A DNA stretch of 64,000 nt from Nocardioides sp. 503 (GTDB lineage: Bacteria; Actinomycetota; Actinomycetes; Propionibacteriales; Nocardioidaceae), in NCBI RefSeq assembly GCF_004522095.1, contig NZ_SPUI01000001.1, positions 1-64,000 of the forward strand, in the 5' to 3' direction. The notes beneath the pieces are model-generated. The model was not told where the DNA came from and did not search any database. It was given only the letters and a program-made list of their open reading frames with translations. This document shows, one piece after another, positions 39,186 through 47,527 of the stretch; within the stretch, counting starts at the first letter, position 1, and each line of letters starts with the position of its first letter. The position numbers and the translations under genes were made by a program.

Positions 39186-40097
39186 GTGTCGCACGAATCC
39201 TCGACCCCCGCCCCGTCCTGGTCCAGCGGGGGGCTGCACCAGCCCAACCCCCACCTGGAGCAGGACCGCGCGCTCCTGCCGGCGCTCGTGGCCGCGGTCC
39301 AGGAGGCCGGACGGACCATGGTCCCGCTCCAGCTCGGACGTCCCGACTTCGAGACCCGCGACGACGTGGTCGCTGCGATCTACGCCAACGACGACGCCTC
39401 GCTGGCCGTGCTCCGTCCGCGGCTGTCCGCCCTGCGCCCGCACGCGGGCTGGGTCGACGACGAGCTCGAGGGCGGGGTGCTGCCGCCGGGCGAGTGGTGG
39501 GTCGCCGACCCGGTGGAGGGCAACATCAACCACGCGCACGGCCTGCCCGACTGGGGGGTGACCGCCACCCTGGTGCGCGACAACGTGCCGGTGGTCACCG
39601 CGATCCACCTGCCCCTCACCGATGAGACCTACTCGGCGGTGCTGGGCGGCGGGGCTGACGTCAACGGCGCCCCGTTGGTCCCGTCGGCGAAGCGCGAGCT
39701 GGTCTCGGCCCTGGTCGGCACCGGTCAGGCGGCGCCGGGAGAGTCGGCCGAGGTGTTCGACCGCATCGGGACGTCGACGACCTTGATGCTCCACCACGCC
39801 ATGGTCCTGCGGGTCTCGGTGCCGGCGACCCTGCAGCTGGTCCAGGTGGCGGCGGGCCGGATGGACGTCTTCTGGCAGTTCAGCCAGGTCCGCTCCGGCC
39901 TCCTGGCCGGCGCCCTCGTCGTGGCCGAGTCAGGCGGCGTCGTCAGCGACACCCGCGGGCTCCCCTGGAGCCTCGACAGCCCCGACTTCCTGGCCACCAC
40001 CCCACGACTGCACCAGGCCGCGGTCGAGGTCCTCTCGACCGTCGCGCAGGTCAGCCCAGACCAGCGCGAACTCACCCATATGAGGAGAACCCCATGA
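39186..40097 (+). CDS. inositol monophosphatase-like protein with altered metal motif
   Basis: A 303-residue protein with the inositol monophosphatase fold. The usual motif W-I-D-P-(I/L)-D-G-T is recognisable but changed to WVADPVEGNINHAHGLPDWG. The upstream GWVDDELEGG stands where the acidic metal ligands normally are, and the second motif near QVRSGLLAGALVVAESGGVV lacks the canonical W-D. With Asp to Glu and Thr to Asn changes the protein may bind a different substrate or be catalytically different. It follows the amidase by 1 nt (GTG 39186) and its stop overlaps the next start. No role in amide or aromatic catabolism is known to me. Confidence 0.78.
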   Translation: MSHESSTPAPSWSSGGLHQPNPHLEQDRALLPALVAAVQEAGRTMVPLQLGRPDFETRDDVVAAIYANDDASLAVLRPRLSALRPHAGWVDDELEGGVLPPGEWWVADPVEGNINHAHGLPDWGVTATLVRDNVPVVTAIHLPLTDETYSAVLGGGADVNGAPLVPSAKRELVSALVGTGQAAPGESAEVFDRIGTSTTLMLHHAMVLRVSVPATLQLVQVAAGRMDVFWQFSQVRSGLLAGALVVAESGGVVSDTRGLPWSLDSPDFLATTPRLHQAAVEVLSTVAQVSPDQRELTHMRRTP

Positions 40098-40732
40098 CCA
40101 GCATCGCCATCCTCGGCTCCGGCCGCGTCTCGCACTCGCTTGCAGGCGGGCTCGCAGCCGCCGGCCACGACGTCCACGTCGGCAGTCGGGATCCCGGGGC
40201 CTCCGCCGCCTCCTTCGAGGGCACCGGCGTCAGCGTCGTGGACGTGGCGACCGCCGTGGCCGCGGCCTCCGTGGTCGTCAACGCGACGCCGGGTGACACC
40301 TCCGTCGAGCGACTCTCCGCCCTCGCGGCCGAGCTCGACGGCAAGGTCCTGGTCGACGTCGCGAACGCCACCGTGCGGGGCGAGGAGGGCCAGCCCGGCG
40401 GTCTGCTCTACCCAGCGGGCAGCCTCGCCGAGGAGCTGCAGGCCGCACTTCCCGGGGTGCGGGTGGTCAAGACCCTCAACACCATGCTCTTCACGGTCAT
40501 GGCCGCGCCCGACAGCCTGTCCGCGGCCCCCACCGTCTTCGTGTCGGGCGACGACGCCGCGGCCAAGGCCGAGGTGCAGGGCCTCCTCGGAGACCTCGGG
40601 TGGCCCGAGTCCCAGATCCTCGACCTGGGAGGTGTGGTGTCCGCACGCGGTCCGGAGTCGATGATCCTGCTCGTGCCGCACATCATGCAGGCTCGTGGCA
40701 TGAAGCCCTTCGCCCTGACCGTCATCTCATGA
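40094..40732 (+). CDS. NADP/F420-dependent-type oxidoreductase (Rossmann protein)
   Basis: A 212-residue Rossmann-fold protein. ILGSGRVSHSLAGGLAAAGH at residue 6 followed by VHVGSRDPGASA is the dinucleotide motif of the F420H2:NADP oxidoreductase/IlvC-like group; SVVVNATPGDTSVERLSALA and LVDVANATVRGEEGQP match that family. The C-terminal part has VKTLNTMLFTVMAAPD and LFVSGDDAAAKAEVQGLLGD-like GDD motifs. It probably transfers hydride between NADPH and an unknown partner. ATG 40094 overlaps the previous stop and its stop overlaps the second amidase. Confidence 0.82.
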   Translation: MTSIAILGSGRVSHSLAGGLAAAGHDVHVGSRDPGASAASFEGTGVSVVDVATAVAAASVVVNATPGDTSVERLSALAAELDGKVLVDVANATVRGEEGQPGGLLYPAGSLAEELQAALPGVRVVKTLNTMLFTVMAAPDSLSAAPTVFVSGDDAAAKAEVQGLLGDLGWPESQILDLGGVVSARGPESMILLVPHIMQARGMKPFALTVIS

Positions 40733-42096
40733 CCGGCCGGGAGCCCGCGGCACCGACCACCCTGGGGGGCTGGTCGGCGCAGGGCGGCGCGGCGACGACG
40801 GCCCGGCTCGTGGCGGCCCGCGACGCGGCGCTCGCCAGCGTGGGCTCCCACGGCGTGTTCATCGACGTCCTCGACCAGGACCGCCTCGAGACGCTCGGCG
40901 GGTCCGCGGGCGAGCTCGCCGGCGTCCCGTTCGCGGTCAAGGACAACATCGACGTGGCCGGCACGCGCACGACGGCCGGGAGCGCCCTGCTGCGCGACAG
41001 CGTGCCCGACGTGGACGCGAGTGTGGTGGCGGCGCTGCGGGAGGCCGGCGCCGTCGTCGTGGGCAAGACCAACATGCACGAGCTCGCCTTCGGGATCACC
41101 TCCAACAACGCCGCCTTCGGTGCCGTGCGCAACCCGGTCGACCCGACCCGCGTGGCGGGCGGCTCGAGCGGGGGGAGCGCGGCGGCGGTGGCCCTCGGCA
41201 TCGTGCCGTTCAGCCTCGGCACCGACACGGGCGGCTCCGTCGTCATCCCGGCCGCGTTCTGCGGCGTGGTGGGCTTCCGACCCACCACCGGCCGCTACCC
41301 GGGGGACGGCCTGGTCAACCTGTCGTGGACGCGAGACACCGTCGGCCTCCACGCGGGCTCGGTCGCGGACGTCCGCCTCGTCGACCGGGTCATCAGTCGT
41401 CAGCCGTCCGCCGCCGAGCCTCGGCTCGCGGGAGTGCGCCTCGGGGTGCTGCGCTCCCGGCTGGAGGACGTGGAGCCGGCCGTCGCCGAGGCGACCGCCG
41501 CCGCCCTCAAGGCACTCGCCTCGCAAGGGGTGGAGCTGGTCGACGTCGAGATCGCGGACGACCAGGCCATCGGCGGCGGTCCCGGGCTAGGGATGGTGCT
41601 CTACGAAGCGGCCCGGCTGCTGCTCGCGCGGGCGACGACCGTGCCCGGGGGCAGCAGGTTCGCGACCTTCGGCGACCTGGTGCCCGAGCTGACCTCGCCC
41701 GACGTCCGCGGCCTCGCCCAGCACATGGCCGACCAGCCCGTCCCCGCCGAGGCCTACGAGGACGCCCGGCGCGCGCGGCTGAGGCTGCGTCGTACGTATG
41801 CGGAGGCCTTCGAGCGGTCGAGGGCCCGCGCGCTCGTGGCGCCCTCGGTCCCGGTCCTGGCCCCGCCCGTCGGCGCCGACGAGGTCATCGAGCTCCACGG
41901 CCGCGAGGTGCCCACCTTCGCGACGGTCACCCGCCACACCGCGCCCGGCACCGTCGCCGGCGTCCCGATGCTGTCCCTCCCGCTCCGGAGGCCGCACGGG
42001 GCGCTTCCGGTCGGCCTCACGCTCGAGGGCGCCTTCGGCGAGGACGCCGCGCTGCTCGCTCTGGGTGCGGTGTTGGAGAGCGCTCTCGCCCCCTGA
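40729..42096 (+). CDS. amidase signature enzyme (second of two)
   Basis: A 455-residue amidase. The Lys is in GVPFAVKDNIDVAGTRTTAG, cis-Ser in AGGSSGGSAAAVALGIVP and nucleophile Ser in LGTDTGGSVVIPAAFCGVVG. The C-terminal DVEIADDQ and LRRTYAEAFERSRARALVAP are compatible with indoleacetamide-hydrolase/AtzF-like members. It is only distantly related to the amidase at 37745 and could act on a later intermediate or another bond of the same compound. ATG 40729 overlaps the upstream stop. It is the last gene of the promoter B transcript as far as spacing shows; a sigma-factor gene follows after 86 nt. Confidence 0.92.
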   Translation: MTGREPAAPTTLGGWSAQGGAATTARLVAARDAALASVGSHGVFIDVLDQDRLETLGGSAGELAGVPFAVKDNIDVAGTRTTAGSALLRDSVPDVDASVVAALREAGAVVVGKTNMHELAFGITSNNAAFGAVRNPVDPTRVAGGSSGGSAAAVALGIVPFSLGTDTGGSVVIPAAFCGVVGFRPTTGRYPGDGLVNLSWTRDTVGLHAGSVADVRLVDRVISRQPSAAEPRLAGVRLGVLRSRLEDVEPAVAEATAAALKALASQGVELVDVEIADDQAIGGGPGLGMVLYEAARLLLARATTVPGGSRFATFGDLVPELTSPDVRGLAQHMADQPVPAEAYEDARRARLRLRRTYAEAFERSRARALVAPSVPVLAPPVGADEVIELHGREVPTFATVTRHTAPGTVAGVPMLSLPLRRPHGALPVGLTLEGAFGEDAALLALGAVLESALAP

Positions 42097-42182
42097 CCAC
42101 GCGCACACCCGGTCCGGTGGTGATGAGTTCCGCCGCTCGCCGCCGTCTTACCTCCGACGAGACACGACGGAAGGATGATGAG

Positions 42183-43205
42183 ATGAGCGCGGACACGCGA
42201 CTGGAGGAGCTCGGCGTGAACGGTCGGGGCGAGGTGGACGAGTCGGAGTTCTCGGGCCTCGCGCAGCGGCACCGACGCGAGCTGCACGTGCACTGCTACC
42301 GGATGCTCGGGTCCTTCGAGGACGCCGAGGACGCGGTGCAGGAGACGTTCCTGCGTGCCTGGCGGCGACGCGAGACGTACGAGGGGCGGTCGACCTTCCG
42401 GGCCTGGCTCTACCGGATCGCCACCAACACCTGCCTGGACCTGCTCGCCCGACGTCGGCCCGAGCCCGCTCAGGGAGGTGAGGTGCGGTGGCTGCAGCCC
42501 TACCCCGACGCCCTGCTCGACGAGCTGCACGCGGGTGACGAGGACGAGCCGGAGGCGGCAGCGGTGTCTCGGGAGACGATCGAGCTGGCGTACCTCGTCG
42601 CGGTCCAGCACCTGGCGCCGCGCCCGCGGGCCGTGCTGATCCTGCGGGACGTGGTGGGCTGGCCGGCCAAGGACGTGGCCGATCTGCTGGGTGACTCGGT
42701 CAACTCGGTCAACAGCGCGCTGCAGCGGGCTCGGGCCGGCATGCGCGAGCACCTGCCGGCCGAACGACGGGAGTGGGGCGGCGCCGCAGAGGACCCGGCG
42801 ACGCGCGAGCTGGTGCGACGGTTCGCCGACGCCAGTGTGGCCACGGACCTCGACGCCATCGCCACCATGCTGCGCGACGACGTGCGCTGCACGATGCCGC
42901 CCGTGCCCGGCCTCCACGTCGGGCGCGACGCGGTGCTGGCCGACTGGGTTGCGGGAGGCTTCGCGGACTTCGAGGGCCTGCGCGCGCTGCTGACGTCGGT
43001 GAACCGCCAGCCCGCGGTCGCCGTCTACCAGTGGCAGCACCACGAGGACGCCTACCTGCCGCTGGCGCTCGACGTGCTGGGCGACATCACCGACGGCGGG
43101 GTCGGCGAGATCACGATCTTCGGTCCCGACCGGTTCCCGCGGGTCGGGCTCCCGGAACGGCTGCCTGCGGCTGCCACGGCGCCTGTCGACGGTGGTGCGG
43201 CATGA
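42183..43205 (+). CDS. sigma-70 family RNA polymerase factor with C-terminal SnoaL-like domain (SigX5/SigJ type)
   Basis: A 340-residue ECF-type sigma factor. Region 2: FSGLAQRHRRELHVHCYRML and EDAEDAVQETFLRAWRRRE. Region 4: PRPRAVLILRDVVGWPAKDV with ADLLGDSVNSVNSALQRARA. A third domain of about 120 residues (ELVRRFADASVATDLDAIAT, LRDDVRCTMPPVPGLHVGRD) has the SnoaL/NTF2 look that replaces an anti-sigma factor in ECF41-like factors. ATG 42183 has GGAAGG upstream; the frame's longer form lies antisense-free inside the amidase and was not used. The neighbouring gene usually encodes the sensed or protective activity; here it is a DUF6069 membrane protein, coupled by an ATGA overlap. Confidence 0.88.
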   Translation: MSADTRLEELGVNGRGEVDESEFSGLAQRHRRELHVHCYRMLGSFEDAEDAVQETFLRAWRRRETYEGRSTFRAWLYRIATNTCLDLLARRRPEPAQGGEVRWLQPYPDALLDELHAGDEDEPEAAAVSRETIELAYLVAVQHLAPRPRAVLILRDVVGWPAKDVADLLGDSVNSVNSALQRARAGMREHLPAERREWGGAAEDPATRELVRRFADASVATDLDAIATMLRDDVRCTMPPVPGLHVGRDAVLADWVAGGFADFEGLRALLTSVNRQPAVAVYQWQHHEDAYLPLALDVLGDITDGGVGEITIFGPDRFPRVGLPERLPAAATAPVDGGAA

Positions 43206-43648
43206 GCGGCGGCATCCGGACCGGCGCCGTCGCCGGCGCGGCGTCGTCCCCGACCGGTGAGACCGGCCGGGCGCTGGTCGGCCCCGGGCTCGTGGCCGCG
43301 CTCGCGGCCATGGCGCTCACCACGCTCGTCGCGGCGACCGCCCGGGCCGCGGGCGTCGAGCTCGAGATCCCCGACGAGGGCGAGGAGGTGCCGCTGTCCG
43401 GGATCGCGTTCATGACCGGCTTCTTCTCGGCGGTGGGCCTCGTCCTCGCGCTCGCGCTCCGTCGCTGGAGCGCCCGTCCCGCGGCGTGGTTCGTGCGGAC
43501 GACGGTGGCCCTGACGGCGGTCTCGCTCGTCCCGCCGTTCCTCGTCGACGCCGCCGCCGCCACCGCCGCCACGCTCGCCGGCCTGCACCTCGTGGCCGCG
43601 GTCGTGGTGGTCCCCGCTCTGGCGCGCCGGCTCAGCGGGCGACGTTGA
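43202..43648 (+). CDS. DUF6069-type membrane protein
   Basis: A 148-residue membrane protein with four hydrophobic segments: about 27-47 (VGPGLVAALAAMALTTLVAA), 66-84 (GIAFMTGFFSAVGLVLALAL), 97-115 and 122-140. Between the first two lies an acidic loop EIPDEGEEVPLSGIAF. This matches the DUF6069 family of actinobacterial membrane proteins of unknown role. It overlaps the sigma gene by 4 nt and is probably its co-regulated partner. Confidence 0.75.
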   Translation: MSGGIRTGAVAGAASSPTGETGRALVGPGLVAALAAMALTTLVAATARAAGVELEIPDEGEEVPLSGIAFMTGFFSAVGLVLALALRRWSARPAAWFVRTTVALTAVSLVPPFLVDAAAATAATLAGLHLVAAVVVVPALARRLSGRR

Positions 43649-43687
43649 CCTGGGCGATCGTGGCGGCGCAACTCCGAGGCGCACCAC

Positions 43688-44485
43688 CTAGCGTCCGACG
43701 TAGACCGGCTCCCGCTCCTCGCGCATCGCGGTGAGGCGCTCGGCGAAGTCCGCCGTTCCCATGAGGTCGTAGAGCGCCGGGAGCAGGGCGGCGAAGACGT
43801 CGTGGGCAGGGCCCTCGACGGCGCGCCGGCCCAGGCGCAGGGTCTCGCGGACGGCCAGGGGCGGGTGGGCCGCGATGGTCGTGGCGAGCGCCAGCGCCCG
43901 GTCGAGCTGGCTGCCCACGGGCACGACCTCCTGGACGAGGCCCAGGCGGAGCGCCTCGGCCGCGTCCCAGTCCTCGCCGGTGAGGAGCCACCGCATCGCG
44001 TTGCCCCACCCGACCTCCAGCGGCATCCGGACGGTTGCGCAGCCGGCCGGCGTCGTACCCCGGCTGACCTCGCCCTGACCGAAGACGCTGTCCTCGGCGG
44101 CGACCCGGATGTCGGCAGCCAGGAGGAGCTCGTGGGCCATGGCGCCGACCCGCCCCTGCACCGCGACCACCAGCGGCTTGGACAGGCGCGTGGTGGTGCC
44201 GAACGGGTTGACCAGACCCGGCCCGTCCGTGCTGTAGCGACGCGCGACCAGCTCGGGCAGGAACGCCTGGGGGTCCAGGCCGACGCTGAAGTCGGCGCCG
44301 GTGCCGGCGAGCACGACCGCCCGGGTGTCGCCGTCGTGCTCCGCGCGGTGGTACGCCGCCGCCAGGGCCGCGAAGGTGGGCGGGTCGATCGCGTTGGCCC
44401 GCCCGGGCCGGTCGAGCTGCACGAGGGCGACGGCGCCTCGCTCCTCGTAGGTCACGGTGCTCGTGGACTTCGGGGCGCGGGCCAT
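43688..44485 (-). CDS. enoyl-CoA hydratase/isomerase family protein
   Basis: A 265-residue crotonase-like protein. VALVQLDRPGRANAIDPPTF, LAGTGADFSVGLDPQAFLPE and QGRVGAMAHELLLAADIRVA carry the fold; the Glu in AHELLLA and the Glu in GQGEVSRGTTP are at the two catalytic positions. It differs from the paa crotonase in the oxyanion loop. ATG 44485 is used; the longer frame enters the promoter region. It is transcribed opposite to the ABC operon and is the only minus-strand enzyme of the cluster. It may supply a second crotonase step to the pathway. Confidence 0.87.
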   Translation of the reverse strand: MARAPKSTSTVTYEERGAVALVQLDRPGRANAIDPPTFAALAAAYHRAEHDGDTRAVVLAGTGADFSVGLDPQAFLPELVARRYSTDGPGLVNPFGTTTRLSKPLVVAVQGRVGAMAHELLLAADIRVAAEDSVFGQGEVSRGTTPAGCATVRMPLEVGWGNAMRWLLTGEDWDAAEALRLGLVQEVVPVGSQLDRALALATTIAAHPPLAVRETLRLGRRAVEGPAHDVFAALLPALYDLMGTADFAERLTAMREEREPVYVGR

Positions 44486-44634
44486 GGGGTCTCCTCGGTG
44501 CGGGGTCCGCCGGGCTGGCGGTCGCCTCACGCTAAGGGCGGTCCTGGACGGACTCAACTGCAACCTCGGCACCCCTCGAGTTACCCAGACACATTCGACA
44601 TGCATGCGTCCAGGTAAGTCATTGCGTAGCGAGA

Positions 44635-44669
44635 ATGCACTGGTGTATCGGTCACACCGCTCCTAGCGT
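44635..44669 (+). promoter_or_regulatory. LysR-type-controlled promoter C (ABC transporter operon), leaderless
   Basis: ATGCACTGG at 44635-44643 is identical to promoter B. ATGC lies 24 nt before CTAGCGT; -10 TAGCGT (44664-44669) is followed by 7 nt and the ATG at 44677, so the ABC transcript is probably leaderless. A -35-like TGGTGT is 17 nt upstream of the -10. Confidence 0.6.
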
Positions 44670-44676
44670 GAGCGGC

Positions 44677-45501
44677 ATGGCCACCCTGTCCCGCAGCAGA
44701 TCCCGTGCCCCCGCAGCCTCCGACGCGACGAGCGATGCGTCGGTCTCGATCACCGGCGCCAGCAAGACCTTCGACAACGGCTTCGAAGCCATCACCCACG
44801 CCGACCTGCAGGTCGCGCCGGGTGAGTTCGTGTCCATCGTGGGCGTCAGCGGGTGTGGCAAGTCCACGCTGCTGCGCATCGCCGCGGGGCTCACCCCGCC
44901 GAACGCCGGGATGGTGGAGGTCGGCGGCACGCCGGTCGCCGGGCCGCACCCGGGCGTGGGCCTCATGTTCCAGAAGCCCGCCCTCCTGGACTGGAAGTCG
45001 GCGCTGGAGAACGTGCTCCTGCCCGTGGGCATCCATCGACGTGTGGCCGAGGCCGACATCACCGAGGCGATGCGCCTCCTGCGGCTCTTCGGGCTGGGTG
45101 GGTCGGAGTTCAAGTTCCCCCGGCAGCTGTCCGGGGGGATGCAGCAGCGCGTCGCACTCGCCCGGCTGCTCATGACCGGCGCGACCGTCCGCCTGCTCGA
45201 CGAGCCGTTCGGCGCCGTCGACGAGCTCACCCGGGAGCACCTGAACCTCGAGCTCCTCAGGATCCACGACGCCGACGCGTCGACCACGGTGCTGGTCACG
45301 CACAGCATCACCGAGGCCGTGCTGCTCTCCGACCGCGTGGTCGTGATGACCCCGAGGCCCGGCCGGACGCGCGCCGACATCGCCGTACCGCTCCCGCGGC
45401 CGCGTACGCCGGAGATGATCCGGCTTCCCCAGTTCCAGGAGATCGCGGCTCAGGTGCGCGAGGGCCTGGCCGCCACAGACGGGTCGGTGGTGGGCTCATG
45501 A
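44677..45501 (+). CDS. ABC transporter ATP-binding protein (NitT/TauT type)
   Basis: A 274-residue ATPase of an import system. Walker A GVSGCGKSTLLR, Q-loop LMFQKPALLDWKSALEN, signature FPRQLSGGMQQRVALARLL, Walker B TVRLLDEPFGAVDELTREHL and H-loop VTHSITEAVLLSDRVVVM are all intact. The family takes up sulfonates, nitrate, riboflavin precursors, or aromatic acids. The first 30 residues are a polar extension. The permease overlaps its stop by 4 nt. Confidence 0.92.
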   Translation: MATLSRSRSRAPAASDATSDASVSITGASKTFDNGFEAITHADLQVAPGEFVSIVGVSGCGKSTLLRIAAGLTPPNAGMVEVGGTPVAGPHPGVGLMFQKPALLDWKSALENVLLPVGIHRRVAEADITEAMRLLRLFGLGGSEFKFPRQLSGGMQQRVALARLLMTGATVRLLDEPFGAVDELTREHLNLELLRIHDADASTTVLVTHSITEAVLLSDRVVVMTPRPGRTRADIAVPLPRPRTPEMIRLPQFQEIAAQVREGLAATDGSVVGS

Positions 45502-46439
45502 CGGACCAGGCGGCCATGCCCACCGTACGACGAGCGGCCCGCGCCCGGCGTTGGTCGCGCGTCCTGCCGCCCGCCGTGTTCCTAGTGGTCGTCGTGACCC
45601 TGTGGGAGGTGGCCACCCGCAACGAGTGGGTCAGCTCGCTCGTGCTGCCCCGCCCCGGCGACGTGGCCACCTCGCTCTACGAGCTGTTCTCCACCGGCCT
45701 CATCTGGGATCACCTGTGGGCCACGCTCTACGAGACACTGGCCGGGTTCGGGCTCGCCTCCCTCATCGCGGTCAGCCTCGCGCTCGCCGCGGGCTGGTCA
45801 CCGCTCCTGCGCAGCATGATCCAGCCGTACGCCGTGGTCCTGCAGGTCATGCCGATGCTGGCCCTGGCGCCGATCATCATCTCAACGTTCGGCTTCGGCT
45901 ACTCCTCCAAGATCGTGGTCGCGGCGCTGATCGCGTTCTTCCCGATCTTCGTGAACACGCTGACCGGACTCCTGATGCCCGACCCCCAGACCGAGGAGCT
46001 GTTCCGCTCGCTCGGCGCCGGCCGGGCCAAGACCTTCACCTACGTCCTGCTGCCCACCGCAGCGCCGCTGATCTTCGCCGGGCTCCGGATCGGGCTGACG
46101 CTCGCCCTGGCCGGCGCCATCGTCGCCGAGTTCGTCTCGGCCCAGCAGGGGCTGGGTCTGCTGGTCCAGCGCTTCAGCTACCAGCTCAACCTCGACGACG
46201 CGTTCGCCGTGATCCTCATCCTCACCGCGATCGGCCTGTTGCTCTACGGGGCGGTCGCGGTCGTGGACCACCTCGTCGTCTTCTGGCGGCGCGACAGTGG
46301 CCTGAACTTCCGCAGCAGGGTCCGCAGTCGTCGCTACCAGCGACGTCTCGGCGACCTCGACGCACCCGTCGACGCCCCCACGGGCGCGACGTCTCGGGAC
46401 ACCCACGAGAAGCACCCCCACCTGGAGGTAGGCGCATGA
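45498..46439 (+). CDS. ABC transporter permease (NitT/TauT type)
   Basis: A 313-residue permease of the SsuC/TauC family with six membrane segments. ATLYETLAGFGLASLIAVSL and the EAA loop ELFRSLGAGRAKTFTYVLLP are clear; FPIFVNTLTGLLMPDPQTEE precedes the loop and GAIVAEFVSAQQGLGLLVQR follows. A basic, hydrophilic C-terminal tail of about 45 residues is unusual in length. It overlaps genes on both sides by 4 nt. Confidence 0.92.
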   Translation: MTDQAAMPTVRRAARARRWSRVLPPAVFLVVVVTLWEVATRNEWVSSLVLPRPGDVATSLYELFSTGLIWDHLWATLYETLAGFGLASLIAVSLALAAGWSPLLRSMIQPYAVVLQVMPMLALAPIIISTFGFGYSSKIVVAALIAFFPIFVNTLTGLLMPDPQTEELFRSLGAGRAKTFTYVLLPTAAPLIFAGLRIGLTLALAGAIVAEFVSAQQGLGLLVQRFSYQLNLDDAFAVILILTAIGLLLYGAVAVVDHLVVFWRRDSGLNFRSRVRSRRYQRRLGDLDAPVDAPTGATSRDTHEKHPHLEVGA

Positions 46440-47527
46440 GCACATCACGAGCGAACCGAGGCATCCTCGTCGCGGCCGGACTCACCCTGAGCATGACCGT
46501 GCTGGCCGCCTGCGGAGGTGACGAAAGCGGGTCTGGCCCCAGCGGGGGCGGTGACTCCGGCACCATCACGGTGGCGAGCCCCGCGCCCAACTCGCTCTTC
46601 ACCTACAACGAGGTCATCGCCCGCGAGCTGGGCTTCTACGCCGAGGAGGACCTCGAGGTGGAGCTCGTGGCCATCTCCGACGCGGTGCCCGCCGCCGCCC
46701 TGGTCGAGAACGGCAAGGTGGACGCCGCACTCATCGCCTCCAGCGACGCGCTCGCCGCGGCCGCCAAGTCCGACGACCTGAGGCTGCCGTACGACGAGCG
46801 CACCGGCGGCAGCGACTTCATCTACGGCATCGTCGTCCCGGAGGAGAGCGGGATCGAGGACCTCAAGGAGCTCGAGGGCGAGAACATCGGGCTCGCCTCG
46901 CCCGACCAGGACCTGGCGCTGCTGGCGTCGGCGCTCGAGCAGGTGGGCATGAGCCTGGACGACGTGAAGACCACCGTCGTCGGCCCAGGCGGCCCGTCGG
47001 TGGCGCAGTCCCTGGAGTCGGGGAGGATCGCCGCCTACACCGGCACCCTGCAGGACTTCGCGGCGTTCGGGGACGCCGGACTGGAGACCGAGAACATCAT
47101 CCCGGAGGGCCTGGAGGGGCTCCCGGTCGGCGGCTACGTGACCACTGCCGAAGCGCTGGAGGGACAGGACGTCGTGAAGTTCCTGCGGGCGCTGGCGAAG
47201 GGCACCTACGTCGCCCTCGAGCGGCCGAAGGTCGCCGAGCTCGTGACCCGGGAGGTCGCGGCCGAGCAGTGGCGCGAGCCCGAGCTGGCGACGTTCCTCC
47301 TCGAGGGTCTGGCCTCCACGCTCGCGCCCTTCGACGGCACGACGTTCGGGGAGATCAAGGAGGAGCGCTGGCAGAACGCCCAGGACCTTCTCGTCCAGGT
47401 CGGGGCGATGAGCGCCCAGGCGGACCTCCAGCAGTTCCTGACCAGCGACCTGATCGAGGAGATCAACGACTGGGACCGCGAGGAGGCGCTGGCCACGGCG
47501 GACGCCTGGTTGGCGGACAACCAGTGA
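46436..47527 (+). CDS. ABC transporter substrate-binding lipoprotein (NMT1/THI5-like)
   Basis: A 363-residue solute-binding lipoprotein. The signal ends in the lipobox VLAACGGDES (Cys26), followed by a Ser/Gly-rich linker. TITVASPAPNSLFTYNEVIA and ARELGFYAEEDLEVELVAIS are typical of NMT1/THI5/SsuA-like proteins, as is NIGLASPDQDLALLASALEQ. It captures the substrate outside the cell for the ATPase and permease encoded upstream. The ligand is unknown but is expected to be the amide or aromatic substrate of the cluster. Confidence 0.9.
   Translation: MSTSRANRGILVAAGLTLSMTVLAACGGDESGSGPSGGGDSGTITVASPAPNSLFTYNEVIARELGFYAEEDLEVELVAISDAVPAAALVENGKVDAALIASSDALAAAAKSDDLRLPYDERTGGSDFIYGIVVPEESGIEDLKELEGENIGLASPDQDLALLASALEQVGMSLDDVKTTVVGPGGPSVAQSLESGRIAAYTGTLQDFAAFGDAGLETENIIPEGLEGLPVGGYVTTAEALEGQDVVKFLRALAKGTYVALERPKVAELVTREVAAEQWREPELATFLLEGLASTLAPFDGTTFGEIKEERWQNAQDLLVQVGAMSAQADLQQFLTSDLIEEINDWDREEALATADAWLADNQ

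Noticed and set aside
41325-43205. 626-codon version of the sigma factor
   Set aside because: The first 286 residues overlap the second amidase in another frame; sigma homology and a ribosome binding site start at 42183.
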